Shown here: positions 7,861 to 16,284 of the stretch, piece by piece
How the letters are laid out: every line of letters starts with the position of its first letter
Numbering within the stretch: the first letter of the stretch is position 1
Assembly (NCBI RefSeq): GCF_014645735.1
Contig: NZ_BMMH01000038.1
Location: forward strand, 1-37,433
Direction of reading: 5' to 3'
DNA from: Nocardia jinanensis
GTDB taxonomy: Bacteria > Actinomycetota > Actinomycetes > Mycobacteriales > Mycobacteriaceae
Length of the DNA stretch: 37,433 bases
Program-made: the position numbers and the translations under genes
The notes under the pieces: model-generated
The model's input: the letters and a program-made list of their open reading frames with translations, nothing else
Told to the model about the DNA's origin: nothing
Databases searched by the model: none

Positions 7861-8312
7861 TAGACGGCGCTGCCGGGCGCCGCCAGATCGAATGCCGCAC
7901 GGTTGGACTGCACCTCGTCCATATGCGCTTCCGCCCAGATCTTGATACCGCGCATGATCTCGTGCAGCGACAGCCCGAGTTCGGTCAGTTCGTAAGTGAC
8001 GGTGACCGGCACCGTCGGCGTCACCGTGCGGACGACCAACCCGTCGCGTTCCAGGGTGCGCAGGGTCTGGGTGAGCATCTTCTGACTGACTCCGGCCAAC
8101 CGCCGGGCCAGCTCGGAGTAACGCATCGCCCGCGGCTCCCCGCCGCATTCGGCCCCGGCGTGCGGACCACCGCTACCCAGCGCGGACAGGATCAGCGCCA
8201 CCCATTTCCCGGAGATCCGTTCCAGGAGCTGCCGACTGGGGCAGCCCGCGAAGAACGCGTCGTAGTCCATCTTGTCCTCGGCCCGCTGCTGAGCCGCTGT
8301 CATCGTCGCCAC
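7860..8312 (-). CDS. HxlR-family winged-helix transcriptional regulator
   Basis: A 150-residue protein with the HxlR pattern: a conserved Cys (C24) ahead of GKWVALIL, the recognition region SELARRLAGVSQKMLTQTLR, then LERDGLVVR and VTYELTELG. HxlR proteins commonly sense electrophiles or redox state through that Cys and control an adjacent detoxifying gene. The divergent neighbour here is an MDR-type quinone-reductase-like gene, which fits. The N-terminal region has alternative starts (ATG 8312 or internal ATGs); 8312 is kept without a decisive ribosome binding site. The downstream cupin-like gene overlaps its stop. Confidence 0.9.
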   Translation of the reverse strand: MATMTAAQQRAEDKMDYDAFFAGCPSRQLLERISGKWVALILSALGSGGPHAGAECGGEPRAMRYSELARRLAGVSQKMLTQTLRTLERDGLVVRTVTPTVPVTVTYELTELGLSLHEIMRGIKIWAEAHMDEVQSNRAAFDLAAPGSAV

Positions 8313-8427
8313 GACCGCTCCTTCCTACCGCGCGGTGGGATACGCACTTTCAGGTGCCTACTTCCCGATGGAGAGTTGCCACTCCATTGTGGAGCTACAG
8401 CACAGATATCTCCACAGGAGGACAACA
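8313..8427. promoter_or_regulatory. Divergent control region between HxlR gene and oxidoreductase gene
   Basis: The 115-bp gap contains a dyad CTCCA-TTG-TGGAG (8382-8394), overlapped by TGGAG...CTCCA at 8369-8386, and two imperfect direct repeats, GTGCCTACTTCC and GTTGCCACTCCA. This is a natural place for the HxlR protein to bind and control both directions. AGGAGGA at 8416-8422 is the ribosome binding site of the oxidoreductase gene. Operator function is inferred. Confidence 0.5.
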
Positions 8428-9336
8428 ATGTCCAGCACATTCCGTAGCGCGGTCGTCCGCACCCCGGCCGGTCCCGATTCCATCGAGATCATCGACGTAC
8501 CCGTTGCCGAACCCGGGCCCGGGCAGGTGCGGGTCGAGGTCGCCGGCACGACCGTCAACCCGGTCGACCTGGCGCTGACCGCCGGTGTCTTCCACGAGCT
8601 CGGACTGATCACCCGATCCGCCTACACCGGTATCGGCACCGACTTCGCCGGTACCGTCATCGCGACCGGACCGGGCGTAGATATTCCGCTCGGCAGTCGC
8701 GTCGCCGGTCTGGTGGGTGGATTCGACCGCGGTTTCGGCACCTACGCCGAACAGCTGATCGTCGCGGCGAGCGATATCGCCCGGGTACCGGACGAACTCG
8801 ATCTGGCCACCGCGGCCACCGTCCCGCTCAACAGCCTCACCGCTGCCCAGCTGGTGGATCTGCTCGGCGACGGCGACGGCCGGGACCTGCTGGTGACGGG
8901 TGCCGCGGGTGCGGTCGGCAGCTACGTGATCCGGTTCGCGCAGGAGCGCGGCTGGCTGGTCACCGGACTGGCTCGGGCCACCGACGAGGAGTTCGTACGC
9001 GGACTCGGGGCCGGCTTCGCTGTGTCGGCGGAACCCGGCTGGGACGCGGTGGCCGACGCCGCGACACTGCAGGAACAGGGTCTGGCGCTGGTCCGCGACG
9101 GCGGGCTGTTCGTCGGTGTCCGGCCGGGTGCCGAACCACCCGCCGAGCGCGATATCACCGTCCGCGCCGTATCCGTACAGTCCGACAGTGCCCGGCTGGC
9201 CGGGTTTCTCGCCGATACCGCGAACGGCCGCCTCCCCGCCCGGGTGCACGCCGTACTTCCGCTCGACCGGGCCGCCGACGCCCACCGGGAACTCGCCCGG
9301 GGCGGGGTGCGAGGGAAATACGTTCTCCGACCCTGA
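8428..9336 (+). CDS. NADP-dependent oxidoreductase, quinone reductase-like MDR family
   Basis: A 302-residue zinc-independent medium-chain dehydrogenase/reductase. The N-terminal GroES-like domain includes GTTVNPVDL and IGTDFAGTV; the Rossmann fold has the nucleotide-binding VTGAAGAVGSY at about residues 157-167. Such enzymes reduce quinones or enones using NADPH. The ATG at 8428 is chosen because AGGAGG lies just upstream and the protein then begins at the usual family N-terminus. Divergent from the HxlR regulator, its likely controller; an electrophile or quinone defence role is inferred from this pairing. Confidence 0.9.
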   Translation: MSSTFRSAVVRTPAGPDSIEIIDVPVAEPGPGQVRVEVAGTTVNPVDLALTAGVFHELGLITRSAYTGIGTDFAGTVIATGPGVDIPLGSRVAGLVGGFDRGFGTYAEQLIVAASDIARVPDELDLATAATVPLNSLTAAQLVDLLGDGDGRDLLVTGAAGAVGSYVIRFAQERGWLVTGLARATDEEFVRGLGAGFAVSAEPGWDAVADAATLQEQGLALVRDGGLFVGVRPGAEPPAERDITVRAVSVQSDSARLAGFLADTANGRLPARVHAVLPLDRAADAHRELARGGVRGKYVLRP

Positions 9337-9450
9337 ATCCGGACTCGGCCGCGGAAGCTCGGTCATCGGTATCGGGCCGTAGGCGGTGAGAATTCGCCCG
9401 ATTTCACCGGCCTATCCGCGGGTGACGCCGGCGGCCGGCGAAGGGGGAAC

Positions 9451-9903
9451 GTGGACGACCTGATCGCGCCGATGCCCGATCAGGCGGCCCGGCACGTAGG
9501 CCACGACGGTGCGAGCAACTGGACTCTCCCGGGCGGAAGAGTCGAGCACACGGAGGACCCGTTCCACACGGTGATCCGGGAGGTTCGGGAGGAGACCGGC
9601 TACACGGCGGCGGTGAAACGCCTGCTCGGCGTGGATTCCAGGCTGATCCCGGCGACCGAGCGTGCTGTTCCCGGTGGATCCGAACACCAGAATGTCGGTG
9701 TCTACTACGAGGTTCGCCTCCTCGGGGGCCGGTTACGTGCCGAGCCGAACGGCGAGACGGCCGAGCCGACCTGGACCCCGATTTCCGACATCGCGGATCT
9801 ACGCCGGTCGTCGCTGGTCGATATCGGTCTCGCCCTCGCGCGGATTCGCCCGGCAACCGGCCATGTCGACCCGGTACCGGTCGGTGGCCTGATCCAGCAC
9901 TGA
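9451..9903 (+). CDS. Nudix hydrolase, short at the N-terminus
   Basis: A 150-residue protein with a complete Nudix box beginning GGRVEHTE and ending REVREETGY, matching GX5EX7REUXEEXGU, so divalent-metal hydrolysis of a nucleoside-diphosphate-linked substrate is expected. The opening beta strand usual in the family (about 20-25 residues before the WTLPGG motif) is not recognisable; the residues present there do not resemble it. GTG at 9451, after AAGGGGGAAC, is the only plausible start, as the frame upstream has no other start codon before the preceding stop. It may be active but shortened, or decaying. Substrate unknown. Confidence 0.75.
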   Translation: MDDLIAPMPDQAARHVGHDGASNWTLPGGRVEHTEDPFHTVIREVREETGYTAAVKRLLGVDSRLIPATERAVPGGSEHQNVGVYYEVRLLGGRLRAEPNGETAEPTWTPISDIADLRRSSLVDIGLALARIRPATGHVDPVPVGGLIQH

Positions 9904-9948
9904 GAAAGGTACCGGGGGCGAGACATAGACGCGCCGAACCGATTTCGT

Positions 9949-10060
9949 GCCCGACGCAGGGAGGCCCCCGGACCCTTCGGGGGGCACCGGTGGAACCGCC
10001 GAGGCGCGCCACCGGTGGTCCGATCACGGCCGCCACAGCACATCGGACCCTGCGTCGGGC
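9949..10060 (+). ncRNA. Candidate structured RNA/DNA element, copy A
   Basis: A 112-nt multi-stem element. The outer stem is GCCCGACGCAGG (9949-9960) with CCTGCGTCGGGC (10049-10060), 12 perfect pairs. Inside are a CCCC...GGGG hairpin near 9964-9985, a hairpin ACCGGTGG (9986-9993) / CCACCGGT (10009-10016), and an 8-bp stem GGTCCGAT (10017-10024) / ATCGGACC (10042-10049). The same architecture recurs at 24444-24561; the outer stem there has G-C where this copy has A-T (9954/10055), a compensatory change. It lies in a 404-bp gap between the Nudix and CHAT genes and is followed by a truncated copy of the gene that follows copy B. I do not recognise it as a known riboswitch class. Confidence 0.6.
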
Positions 10061-10105
10061 TTGTATCCGCTCGCCTCCGGAGAAGCGGCGGGATATCCAC
10101 CCGGG

Positions 10106-10147
10106 GTGATCGTATACCGGAACAGAATCCTCTGCGGCACAACGTGA
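10106..10147 (+). pseudogene. Remnant of the resolvase-like gene start
   Basis: A GTG at 10106 opens a 13-codon frame (VIVYRNRILCGTT) that stops at 10145-10147. It matches the start of the gene at 24595 (AIVYLNKSLCGTR), in sequence and in distance from the structured element, after which similarity ends. The remainder of the gene is missing. I see no other gene in 10148-10307. Confidence 0.6.
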
Positions 10148-10307
10148 GAGCATTCGTCACCGGACCGCGGGCGGCCCACCGCCCTACTCGCACGCCCGAC
10201 TACTCGCGAAGTGGCGTAATCCGGGTCGGATGTACTGACCCGGACACCGCGCCGCGCCACGACGACTCGATTGCGTCACCCGACCAGCACGGACCGACCA
10301 CGCGACG

Positions 10308-11564
10308 TCAGGTCGTGAAGGTGGCGAAGGCCGACCACAGCACCGGGGAATCCTCGATGGCCCCGGTCGCGCGCCAGGCGCACAGCCGGTCGCGTTGCCA
10401 TTCGGCCAGAGCTACGAGCGGATCGGGCGTCTCGTGAGCCGCATCGACCGCGCAGACGACCTCCTGCAGTGGGGTGGCGCCGGTCGCGCCACCGAGGCGC
10501 TGGAAGGCGAGGTCGGTGGGCAGTGGCCAGCGGGTGGCGGTGACCAGTTCGGCGCCCCCGGTGATCATGGCGGCGATCAGGCCCAGTGCCTCGGTGAACC
10601 GCAGATCGCCACCGCTTTCGCAGGCGATGAGAGCGACACGGCTGGGCACGGGCCACAAATCCCGGCCCGCTACCGGTTCGGAATCGAGCGTATGGGTACC
10701 GAGGAGCAGGTCCTTGGCGGACAGCGGGCGGTGGGTGCGCTGCGGTTCGACGAATCCGACCGTATCGGCGGTGCAGGCCAGATGGAGTTCGGTGTTCTCG
10801 CTCTGCCCGGATTCCGGCCGCGCGGCGGTGACATGGCCGACGTAGAGCAGCCGGGCGGCGCCGGCGCGCAGCATGCGCGAGAGCCATTCGCGGTCGAGGT
10901 CGGTGCGGCGGAAGATCTCGGTGGGTTCGGTGACCTCGGGCCGGATCCGGTCCGCGGCGATATGGTCCGCGATACGTTCGGTCAGCGGTGTCGGCCGGGT
11001 CATCCGCCCGAGGACCGATCCGAGTTCGGAGTCGGCGCGGAATCCGGGCACGCGCGGGTCGAGGACGGCCACCACCGGCAACTCACGCGTGTCGGCCCAG
11101 GAACGGGCGGTCCGGGTAGGCGCGTGCACGATTCCGGCCGGTGCCAGCAGCCCGATATCGGCGATATCGATCAATCGCAGTTCCGGCGCGGGGGCCAGGA
11201 TCTCCCACGGCACCTGGGCGACCCGGGGCGAGGGCTGGAGCCGGATCAGCGGGCGGATCCCCTGGTTGTAGAGCGTATGCAGCTGGCCGGCCAGATCGTA
11301 GGGCAGCAGGGCGCGGGAGAGGTCGCGGGCCAGCAGGTATTCGGTATCGGGCGCGGCGAAGGCGGCGGTGGTGAGCGTACGTTCCAGGCCGCCGGCGATA
11401 TTCGGGTCCGGGAGGGCGGCCGCCAATTCCCGGACCACCGTGTCGATATCGGCACCCGGTAATGCCGTCACGCCGGGGGCGGCGTCGTATCCGAGCCAAC
11501 GCCAGGACACGTACACATCGCCCGCGTCGGCCATCCGCACCAGTACGGTCGGCCGGTCGTTCAT
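10308..11564 (-). CDS. CHAT-domain caspase-like protease
   Basis: A 418-residue protein. The CHAT hallmarks are PWEIL (residues 119-123), the catalytic His in LLYVGHV (His244) and the catalytic Cys in IACESG (Cys315), with the usual C-terminal WSAF motif. CHAT proteases are bacterial relatives of caspases and separase, often joined to TPR or NTPase modules in stress and conflict systems. Here the TPR part is a separate upstream gene. ATG 11564 is preceded by GGGGAG; the gap from the TPR stop is 28 bp. It is last in a four-gene operon, the usual place for an effector. Substrate unknown. Confidence 0.88.
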   Translation of the reverse strand: MNDRPTVLVRMADAGDVYVSWRWLGYDAAPGVTALPGADIDTVVRELAAALPDPNIAGGLERTLTTAAFAAPDTEYLLARDLSRALLPYDLAGQLHTLYNQGIRPLIRLQPSPRVAQVPWEILAPAPELRLIDIADIGLLAPAGIVHAPTRTARSWADTRELPVVAVLDPRVPGFRADSELGSVLGRMTRPTPLTERIADHIAADRIRPEVTEPTEIFRRTDLDREWLSRMLRAGAARLLYVGHVTAARPESGQSENTELHLACTADTVGFVEPQRTHRPLSAKDLLLGTHTLDSEPVAGRDLWPVPSRVALIACESGGDLRFTEALGLIAAMITGGAELVTATRWPLPTDLAFQRLGGATGATPLQEVVCAVDAAHETPDPLVALAEWQRDRLCAWRATGAIEDSPVLWSAFATFTT

Positions 11565-11592
11565 CGCGACTCCCCGGTGCCCTGGTCGCCGC

Positions 11593-13104
11593 TCATACCG
11601 GAATCACCCGGTCCTCCCGGACACGCTGCCCGTAACGCTGTTCGGCGGCCGCGATGTAGTCGCCGAGTGCGATACGCGGGCCGGGCGCCACGGCCAGCCG
11701 CGGCGGCGGGGACACCGGTAGTCCGGCGGCCGCCGCGACCCGCGCCAGCGCGGCGCCGAGATGCAGTGGGCCCGGCTGCGGTTCGCCGCCGGGCGGCTGC
11801 GCGGGACTGTCCAGCGGGAACTGGGGGCTTTCCATTCGTTCACCGGGATTCATCTCCAGTGTCGTCCCCGCGCACTGTGTTTCGATCAGATCCGCGAGCA
11901 GCACACCGTCTCCGCACAGGTAGGCGAAGCGGAAGGCCAGCCGGACGGCGGGGTCGGCGACCTCCCGGTTCCACTGATCGCGCTGACTGCCGCCCGGCAG
12001 CGTATAGCGCACCGCGTCGATGGCGATCGCGGCCGGCACCGCCAGGGCACGGCCCAGTACCAGCAGTTCGTCCGGCGGGGAATCCATATCGTCGACCACC
12101 ATCTGCACCAGCACCGCGTGCCAGTAGTCGAGCTGAGCGCACTGCAGGCCGAGTCCGCGTTCGGCATAGACGGTGAACGCCGCGTCCAGCAATTGCTGCC
12201 CCTCCCCGACCAGCCCCCGGGCGTAGGCCACAGTGGCGAGCCGGCACTGCACCGCGGCGGAGTCCAGGACCGCACCGGAATCCCGGAAGCAGTCGAGGCC
12301 GCGTCGATACCATTCGTCGGCCCGGTCGACCTCGCCACGGCATTCGGCCAGGAAACCACGGATCTTCCAGCCGACTCCCGCCCGATACCCGAGTCCGGCC
12401 CGCTCGTAGTAGTCCTGGCTCGCGACGACCAACTGTTCCGCCTCGTCGAGCCGGTCGAGCCGGCTGTAGAGCTGGGCCAGGTTCTGCTGGGTGTCGGCGA
12501 CCGCGTTGTGGTCTCCCGCCGCGGTGAACGCCGCCAGCGCCTGCTGCGCGAAATCCACACCGAGTTCGCGGCGGCCGGTCTCGAAATACGCACCGGCCAG
12601 GTTCATCAGCGGATGACCGGTCAGATGTGGGGCGAAGCGCAGCGCCGCGTCCAGGGATTCGGTGGCGATCTCGACGACCCGGTTCCACTGACTGCGATGG
12701 GTCGCCACAGCGCTCAGCGAGAGCAGGCACGATACCCGCAGCACGCCGAGGTCTTCGGCGTCGGCGAGCAGATTCCGCGCCTGTTCGAGGGCCGACTGCG
12801 CGTCGTCGAGGGCACCGAGATGCTGGAGTGCCTGCGAATAGTTGATCAAGGTGGAAGCCAGTTTCTCGGTGGCGTCCGCCGGGATCCGACCGAGCGCGGA
12901 CCTATACCGGATCGCCGCGCCCTCGTGGTCGCCGAGCTCGTCGTACATGCTCGCGGCGTTGATCAACGCGCTGGTGCGGACGCCGTCGGTGGTCGTCGCC
13001 ACCGCGTGCTCGAATATCCGCAATGCCTCGGCGATATCACCACGCTGATAGGCCGCCGCGCCCTCGTACAGCAGTTCCAGCCCGGGTGGTTGCTGCTCGC
13101 TCAT
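11593..13104 (-). CDS. Tetratricopeptide-repeat protein of the CHAT operon
   Basis: A 503-residue, mostly helical protein. At least six TPR-like helix pairs run from about residue 8 to 330 (for example GAAAYQRGDIAEALRIFEHA, NAASMYDELGDHEGAAIRYR, NLAQLYSRLDRLDEAEQLV). The last ~100 residues are Pro/Gly-rich, then a short helical tail. TPR proteins are protein-binding scaffolds and commonly act as sensors or adaptors for CHAT proteases. The ATG at 13104 is one base after the TGA of the preceding gene, so translation is probably coupled. Being separate from the CHAT protein suggests assembly into a complex; this is inferred. Confidence 0.88.
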   Translation of the reverse strand: MSEQQPPGLELLYEGAAAYQRGDIAEALRIFEHAVATTTDGVRTSALINAASMYDELGDHEGAAIRYRSALGRIPADATEKLASTLINYSQALQHLGALDDAQSALEQARNLLADAEDLGVLRVSCLLSLSAVATHRSQWNRVVEIATESLDAALRFAPHLTGHPLMNLAGAYFETGRRELGVDFAQQALAAFTAAGDHNAVADTQQNLAQLYSRLDRLDEAEQLVVASQDYYERAGLGYRAGVGWKIRGFLAECRGEVDRADEWYRRGLDCFRDSGAVLDSAAVQCRLATVAYARGLVGEGQQLLDAAFTVYAERGLGLQCAQLDYWHAVLVQMVVDDMDSPPDELLVLGRALAVPAAIAIDAVRYTLPGGSQRDQWNREVADPAVRLAFRFAYLCGDGVLLADLIETQCAGTTLEMNPGERMESPQFPLDSPAQPPGGEPQPGPLHLGAALARVAAAAGLPVSPPPRLAVAPGPRIALGDYIAAAEQRYGQRVREDRVIPV

Positions 13105-13105
13105 C

Positions 13106-14227
13106 TCAGAAATCCGAATCCGCTTCGGCGGCCGCGATCTCGGCGCGCAAGAGTTCGATATCCGCGAGCCCCGCGGCAGGTTCCCCGGCGGCATACGCGA
13201 GGGCCACCGCGGTCGGCCCGGCGCGACGCAGCCGGGCGTGCGCGAGTTCCCGGATCCGGTCGCGCTGCCGGGCATCGGCCGCCGGATCCGCCGGACGTGG
13301 GTCGGGATCGGGTGATGGGTCCGACCCTCCCGGCGCCGATGGCCCGACCCCCGGCACATAGATCTCTACACCGGTTACGGTCTCGCCGGAATCGGGCACC
13401 GCGGCCGTCCAGGTGTCCCCGTTCAGCGCCAATGCGGCACCGCGAGTCCCGGCCGAGGTACGAACCAGGGCACGTGGTCGCAGATGCTCGGGCGGTTCCC
13501 CGTGGAGACCCGGAGCGGCCACCGCCCGCACCCGGAGGGTATTGCCGCCCGCGACCCTTTCGAGCTCCCAGGAGACCGCCCGCTCGGAAGCGTCGACGAC
13601 ACCGGGCGGGCAGTGCCGCCAATCCCATCCCGCGCTTCCTCTTTCGAGGATCAGTGCCGTCCGGGAGTCGCGCGGCTGCCCACCGGCCGCCAGCGCGTAG
13701 TCGGCGGCACGACCGAGGCCGGAACCGTGTGCGGATGCCACGGCGGGATCGGGTTCAGCCGCCTCCGCGGGTGCGTCGGAGCCGTCGACGACGCTGTCGC
13801 AGAACTCGCTCAGCTCCGCGATCTCGCGGTCGAGTTCCGCCGGGTCGAGGGCGGGGATTCCGTCCACCGTCGAAGCGGGCCACCAGCGTGCCGCCCAGTG
13901 CGCGTAGCCGAGCCGGCGTATCGCGGCCGCCAGCTCGGGCCGCTCGGGCCGGGCGGGCATATCCACCGGCCCGGTGTATTCATCGGCCGCCACCGCGATC
14001 TCGGCACCGTAGAGGGCCCACAACCATTCCTGGGCGGTGTCGAGATCGTGCAGGGTCGCGGCCGGAACCCGCTGGTCCGCCAGCAGACTCCAGCTCAGAT
14101 ATCCGCCGCCGACCTCCAGTACGGCGGTGTCCAGGCTCGGATCCGCGTCTGCCGGTGTGGGTGAACCGGGTGGCGCGATACTCCACAGGCCCGGCCGGAT
14201 CAGCCGGATACGCACGATATCGACCAT
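13106..14227 (-). CDS. Unrecognised protein of the CHAT operon (second gene)
   Basis: A 373-residue protein that I do not recognise. The N-terminal half is rich in Trp and acidic residues (for example GYLSWSLLADQ and YAHWAARWWPA). The middle has a probable beta-rich domain around residues 205-305 (LILERGSAGWDW ... NTLRVRAVA ... GDTWTAAVPDSGETV), which could be an immunoglobulin-like or sandwich fold. A Pro/Asp-rich linker and a short C-terminal helical pair follow. The ATG at 14227 overlaps the previous stop as TGATG. No membrane segment is seen. Its position suggests a partner or substrate of the TPR/CHAT pair. Confidence 0.8.
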   Translation of the reverse strand: MVDIVRIRLIRPGLWSIAPPGSPTPADADPSLDTAVLEVGGGYLSWSLLADQRVPAATLHDLDTAQEWLWALYGAEIAVAADEYTGPVDMPARPERPELAAAIRRLGYAHWAARWWPASTVDGIPALDPAELDREIAELSEFCDSVVDGSDAPAEAAEPDPAVASAHGSGLGRAADYALAAGGQPRDSRTALILERGSAGWDWRHCPPGVVDASERAVSWELERVAGGNTLRVRAVAAPGLHGEPPEHLRPRALVRTSAGTRGAALALNGDTWTAAVPDSGETVTGVEIYVPGVGPSAPGGSDPSPDPDPRPADPAADARQRDRIRELAHARLRRAGPTAVALAYAAGEPAAGLADIELLRAEIAAAEADSDF

Positions 14228-15594
14228 CAGACCGCCCTCGCCGAATCCGGCTCCCGCACCGTATGCGCGCTCAACGCTTTGCGGACCCGGGTGCGATGAT
14301 CGAGCACCACCGAACGCGCCACCCCGTCCAGCAGATCCCACAGCTCATCGGGTTCGGTGACCGGCATCTCGCGGACATCTCGGCCGTGCAACCGCACCCA
14401 CAGCCGCCGCAGGTACGGGCGCCACGGCGTCCGCAATTCGGCGGCGATCACGGCGAGCCGGCTCTGCTCCCCCGGCACCGGATGGATCGCCAGCCGGCGC
14501 GCCTGCAGCACATAGGCCTCGCGCTGCCACCGGCTGTTCACCAGCTGATGCGCGGCCGAGTCCGCCGTCTCCTCCGATGCGTGCCGCGGGTCCCGCGGTG
14601 TGATCGGCGCGAGCCCGAGCGCGAGCTCCACCCCGATTGCGGCGGTGAGGCGCAGTGATTCGCCGAGCAGTGCCCACGGCGCGCAACTGCGGGCGATCTC
14701 GGTGGTGACCAGGTCCGGGATCGGTGGCAGTTCGGCACGTTCGGTGGATACCTGCAACACCGTGAAAACCCGCTCATGGACAGTGCGGTCGAACGGCAGC
14801 CCGAGGGTGGCGGTCGACGCCGATACCCCCACCTCCGGACGGCACGGAGCCGGGTGGATCGTCAATCCCAAACCGTGCGCGTGATATCGCGCGAGATCGG
14901 TGACCGCGATGCGAGATCCGCGGCGCCACAGCTCGATTCCCGTATGCGTCCCCACCGTTGCGGCGACCAGCTCCCCGAGCAGTCGCCGCCCGGGCCGGGT
15001 ATCGGCCCCGGCGCGGGTCGCGACCGCGTATTCCAGCAGTCGCCGCAACACCTCGGTGTGTTCGCCCGGTGCCGCGGGCGGCGCCGGGCGGCGGCCCCAG
15101 GCCGTGGTCAGCAGACCGTCGAGCAGTGCGGCCCGCGCGGGATCGGTGAGATGGTCCTTCAGGGCCTGGGTGGTACGCCCGGCCGCGAACCCGTGGATCT
15201 CGCGCAGTAGCGCCTCGGCACGGACCCTGTCCCGGTTCGGATCGGGATACCCCCGGGTGGTGGCCAGTTCGAAACAGCGCTGGAAGTAGAGATCCTGCGC
15301 GGTGCCCTCGGTGATCCGCAACCGGCGACGGACCTGTTTGAGCAGAGTGAACCAGGCCGCGGTCGCGCGCAACGCGTCGGCGTGGGCGTAGATGCGGGCG
15401 GCCAGCAGCGTCGCGCCGTCGGCGGTCAGCACCGCGCCCCCGCAGCTCGGATACTGCACCGGCCGGATGACCAGCGGATCGAGGATCAACTTCACGGTCC
15501 GGCGCAATGGCCCACCCGCAGAGCCGCTCAACGCCTCGACACCCTCGAGACCGCGCCACACCTCATCGAGCACCATGGCCCGCGGTCGTCGCAT
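14227..15594 (-). CDS. Unrecognised first gene of the CHAT operon
   Basis: A 455-residue protein without a family I can name. It is rich in Ala, Leu and Arg and largely helical, with no signal peptide or clear membrane segment. Notable segments are PVQYPSCGGAVLTADG (about 46-61), GTHTGIELWRRGSRIAV in the middle and several Arg-rich helices. Starts at ATG 15594 or ATG 15576 are both possible; neither has a strong ribosome binding site. GATAAT at 15602-15607 on the minus strand could be a -10 box for the operon. It could be a regulator or sensor of the module; this is inferred only from position. Confidence 0.75.
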   Translation of the reverse strand: MRRPRAMVLDEVWRGLEGVEALSGSAGGPLRRTVKLILDPLVIRPVQYPSCGGAVLTADGATLLAARIYAHADALRATAAWFTLLKQVRRRLRITEGTAQDLYFQRCFELATTRGYPDPNRDRVRAEALLREIHGFAAGRTTQALKDHLTDPARAALLDGLLTTAWGRRPAPPAAPGEHTEVLRRLLEYAVATRAGADTRPGRRLLGELVAATVGTHTGIELWRRGSRIAVTDLARYHAHGLGLTIHPAPCRPEVGVSASTATLGLPFDRTVHERVFTVLQVSTERAELPPIPDLVTTEIARSCAPWALLGESLRLTAAIGVELALGLAPITPRDPRHASEETADSAAHQLVNSRWQREAYVLQARRLAIHPVPGEQSRLAVIAAELRTPWRPYLRRLWVRLHGRDVREMPVTEPDELWDLLDGVARSVVLDHRTRVRKALSAHTVREPDSARAV

Positions 15595-15725
15595 GAGCCC
15601 AGATTATCGGAGTTCAGCCCACCCGGCGGTGCCGAAAGTTGGGATCGGTAGGCGAGCGCCGATTCCTACCTTTCTCGTAACGGACCCGGACACCGGGCCG
15701 GAACACCGAGAGAACAGGAACCACC

Positions 15726-16262
15726 ATGAACACCACGATCTTCCGCCTCGGCGCCGTCGTCCTCGCCGCCTCCGCCACGCTGCTGCTGTCCGCTTGCGGC
15801 GACGATACGAGCACCACCGCCGCACCGGCGGGCCCGAACTCGTCGGCCGCGGCACCCGCCGATGACACCGGTGGCCGGTCGGCTGCCCTGGTGGACGGCA
15901 AGGCGCTGGACGGGAATTTCGAGACCACCTGCGCCGAACAGGGCAACACTCTGGCGCTGGCCCTGACCGATACCGCCAACACCCAGTACGGCCAGCTGAG
16001 CGTCAGCGCCAGCATCGTCGACGACAAGACCGTGCAGGCGGTGGCCATCGCCGGCAGCCAGGGCGGCGCGAACGGAATGCCCTACGCGGTCGGCTACGGC
16101 AACGGCCAGCCCGGTGGCTCGGCGCAGCTGACCAGGGACGGCGACACCTTCACCGTGACCGGCGAGGGCATCAGCGCCCCCGATATGTCCAACCCGCTCG
16201 CCGGGCCCGCCACCGCGGCCTTCGAGATCACCTTCGCCTGCTCGACCATCGTCGGCGGCTGA
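15726..16262 (+). CDS. LpqH-like (19-kDa antigen family) lipoprotein
   Basis: A 178-residue secreted lipoprotein. The signal peptide ends in the lipobox LLLSAC, so Cys at about residue 24 is lipidated and the protein is anchored to the outer face of the plasma membrane. After a Thr/Ala/Pro-rich linker comes the LpqH-type domain with TTCAEQGNTLALALTD, VQAVAIAGSQGG, PYAVGYGNGQPGG and a C-terminal Cys (FACS) that can pair with the earlier Cys. Mycobacterial LpqH is a Toll-like receptor 2 ligand and adhesin; whether this homologue behaves the same is not known. ATG 15726 follows AGGAACCACC. Confidence 0.92.
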   Translation: MNTTIFRLGAVVLAASATLLLSACGDDTSTTAAPAGPNSSAAAPADDTGGRSAALVDGKALDGNFETTCAEQGNTLALALTDTANTQYGQLSVSASIVDDKTVQAVAIAGSQGGANGMPYAVGYGNGQPGGSAQLTRDGDTFTVTGEGISAPDMSNPLAGPATAAFEITFACSTIVGG

Positions 16263-16284
16263 TCAGCGGGCCGGACATCCGGCT

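Noticed and set aside
9705..10193. Antisense frame over structured element A that shares peptide stretches (for example GGRDRTTGG) with the antisense frame of copy B
   Set aside because: The indels between copies are multiples of three, so coding is a real rival. However, the peptide resembles no domain, the frame runs on into the antisense of the Nudix gene, and the perfect 12-bp stem with a compensatory change is better explained by structure.
11761..14658. A 965-codon plus-strand open frame across the CHAT operon
   Set aside because: It is antisense to coupled genes with recognisable CHAT and TPR motifs; its translation is low-complexity Arg/Pro-rich, typical of a high-GC shadow frame.
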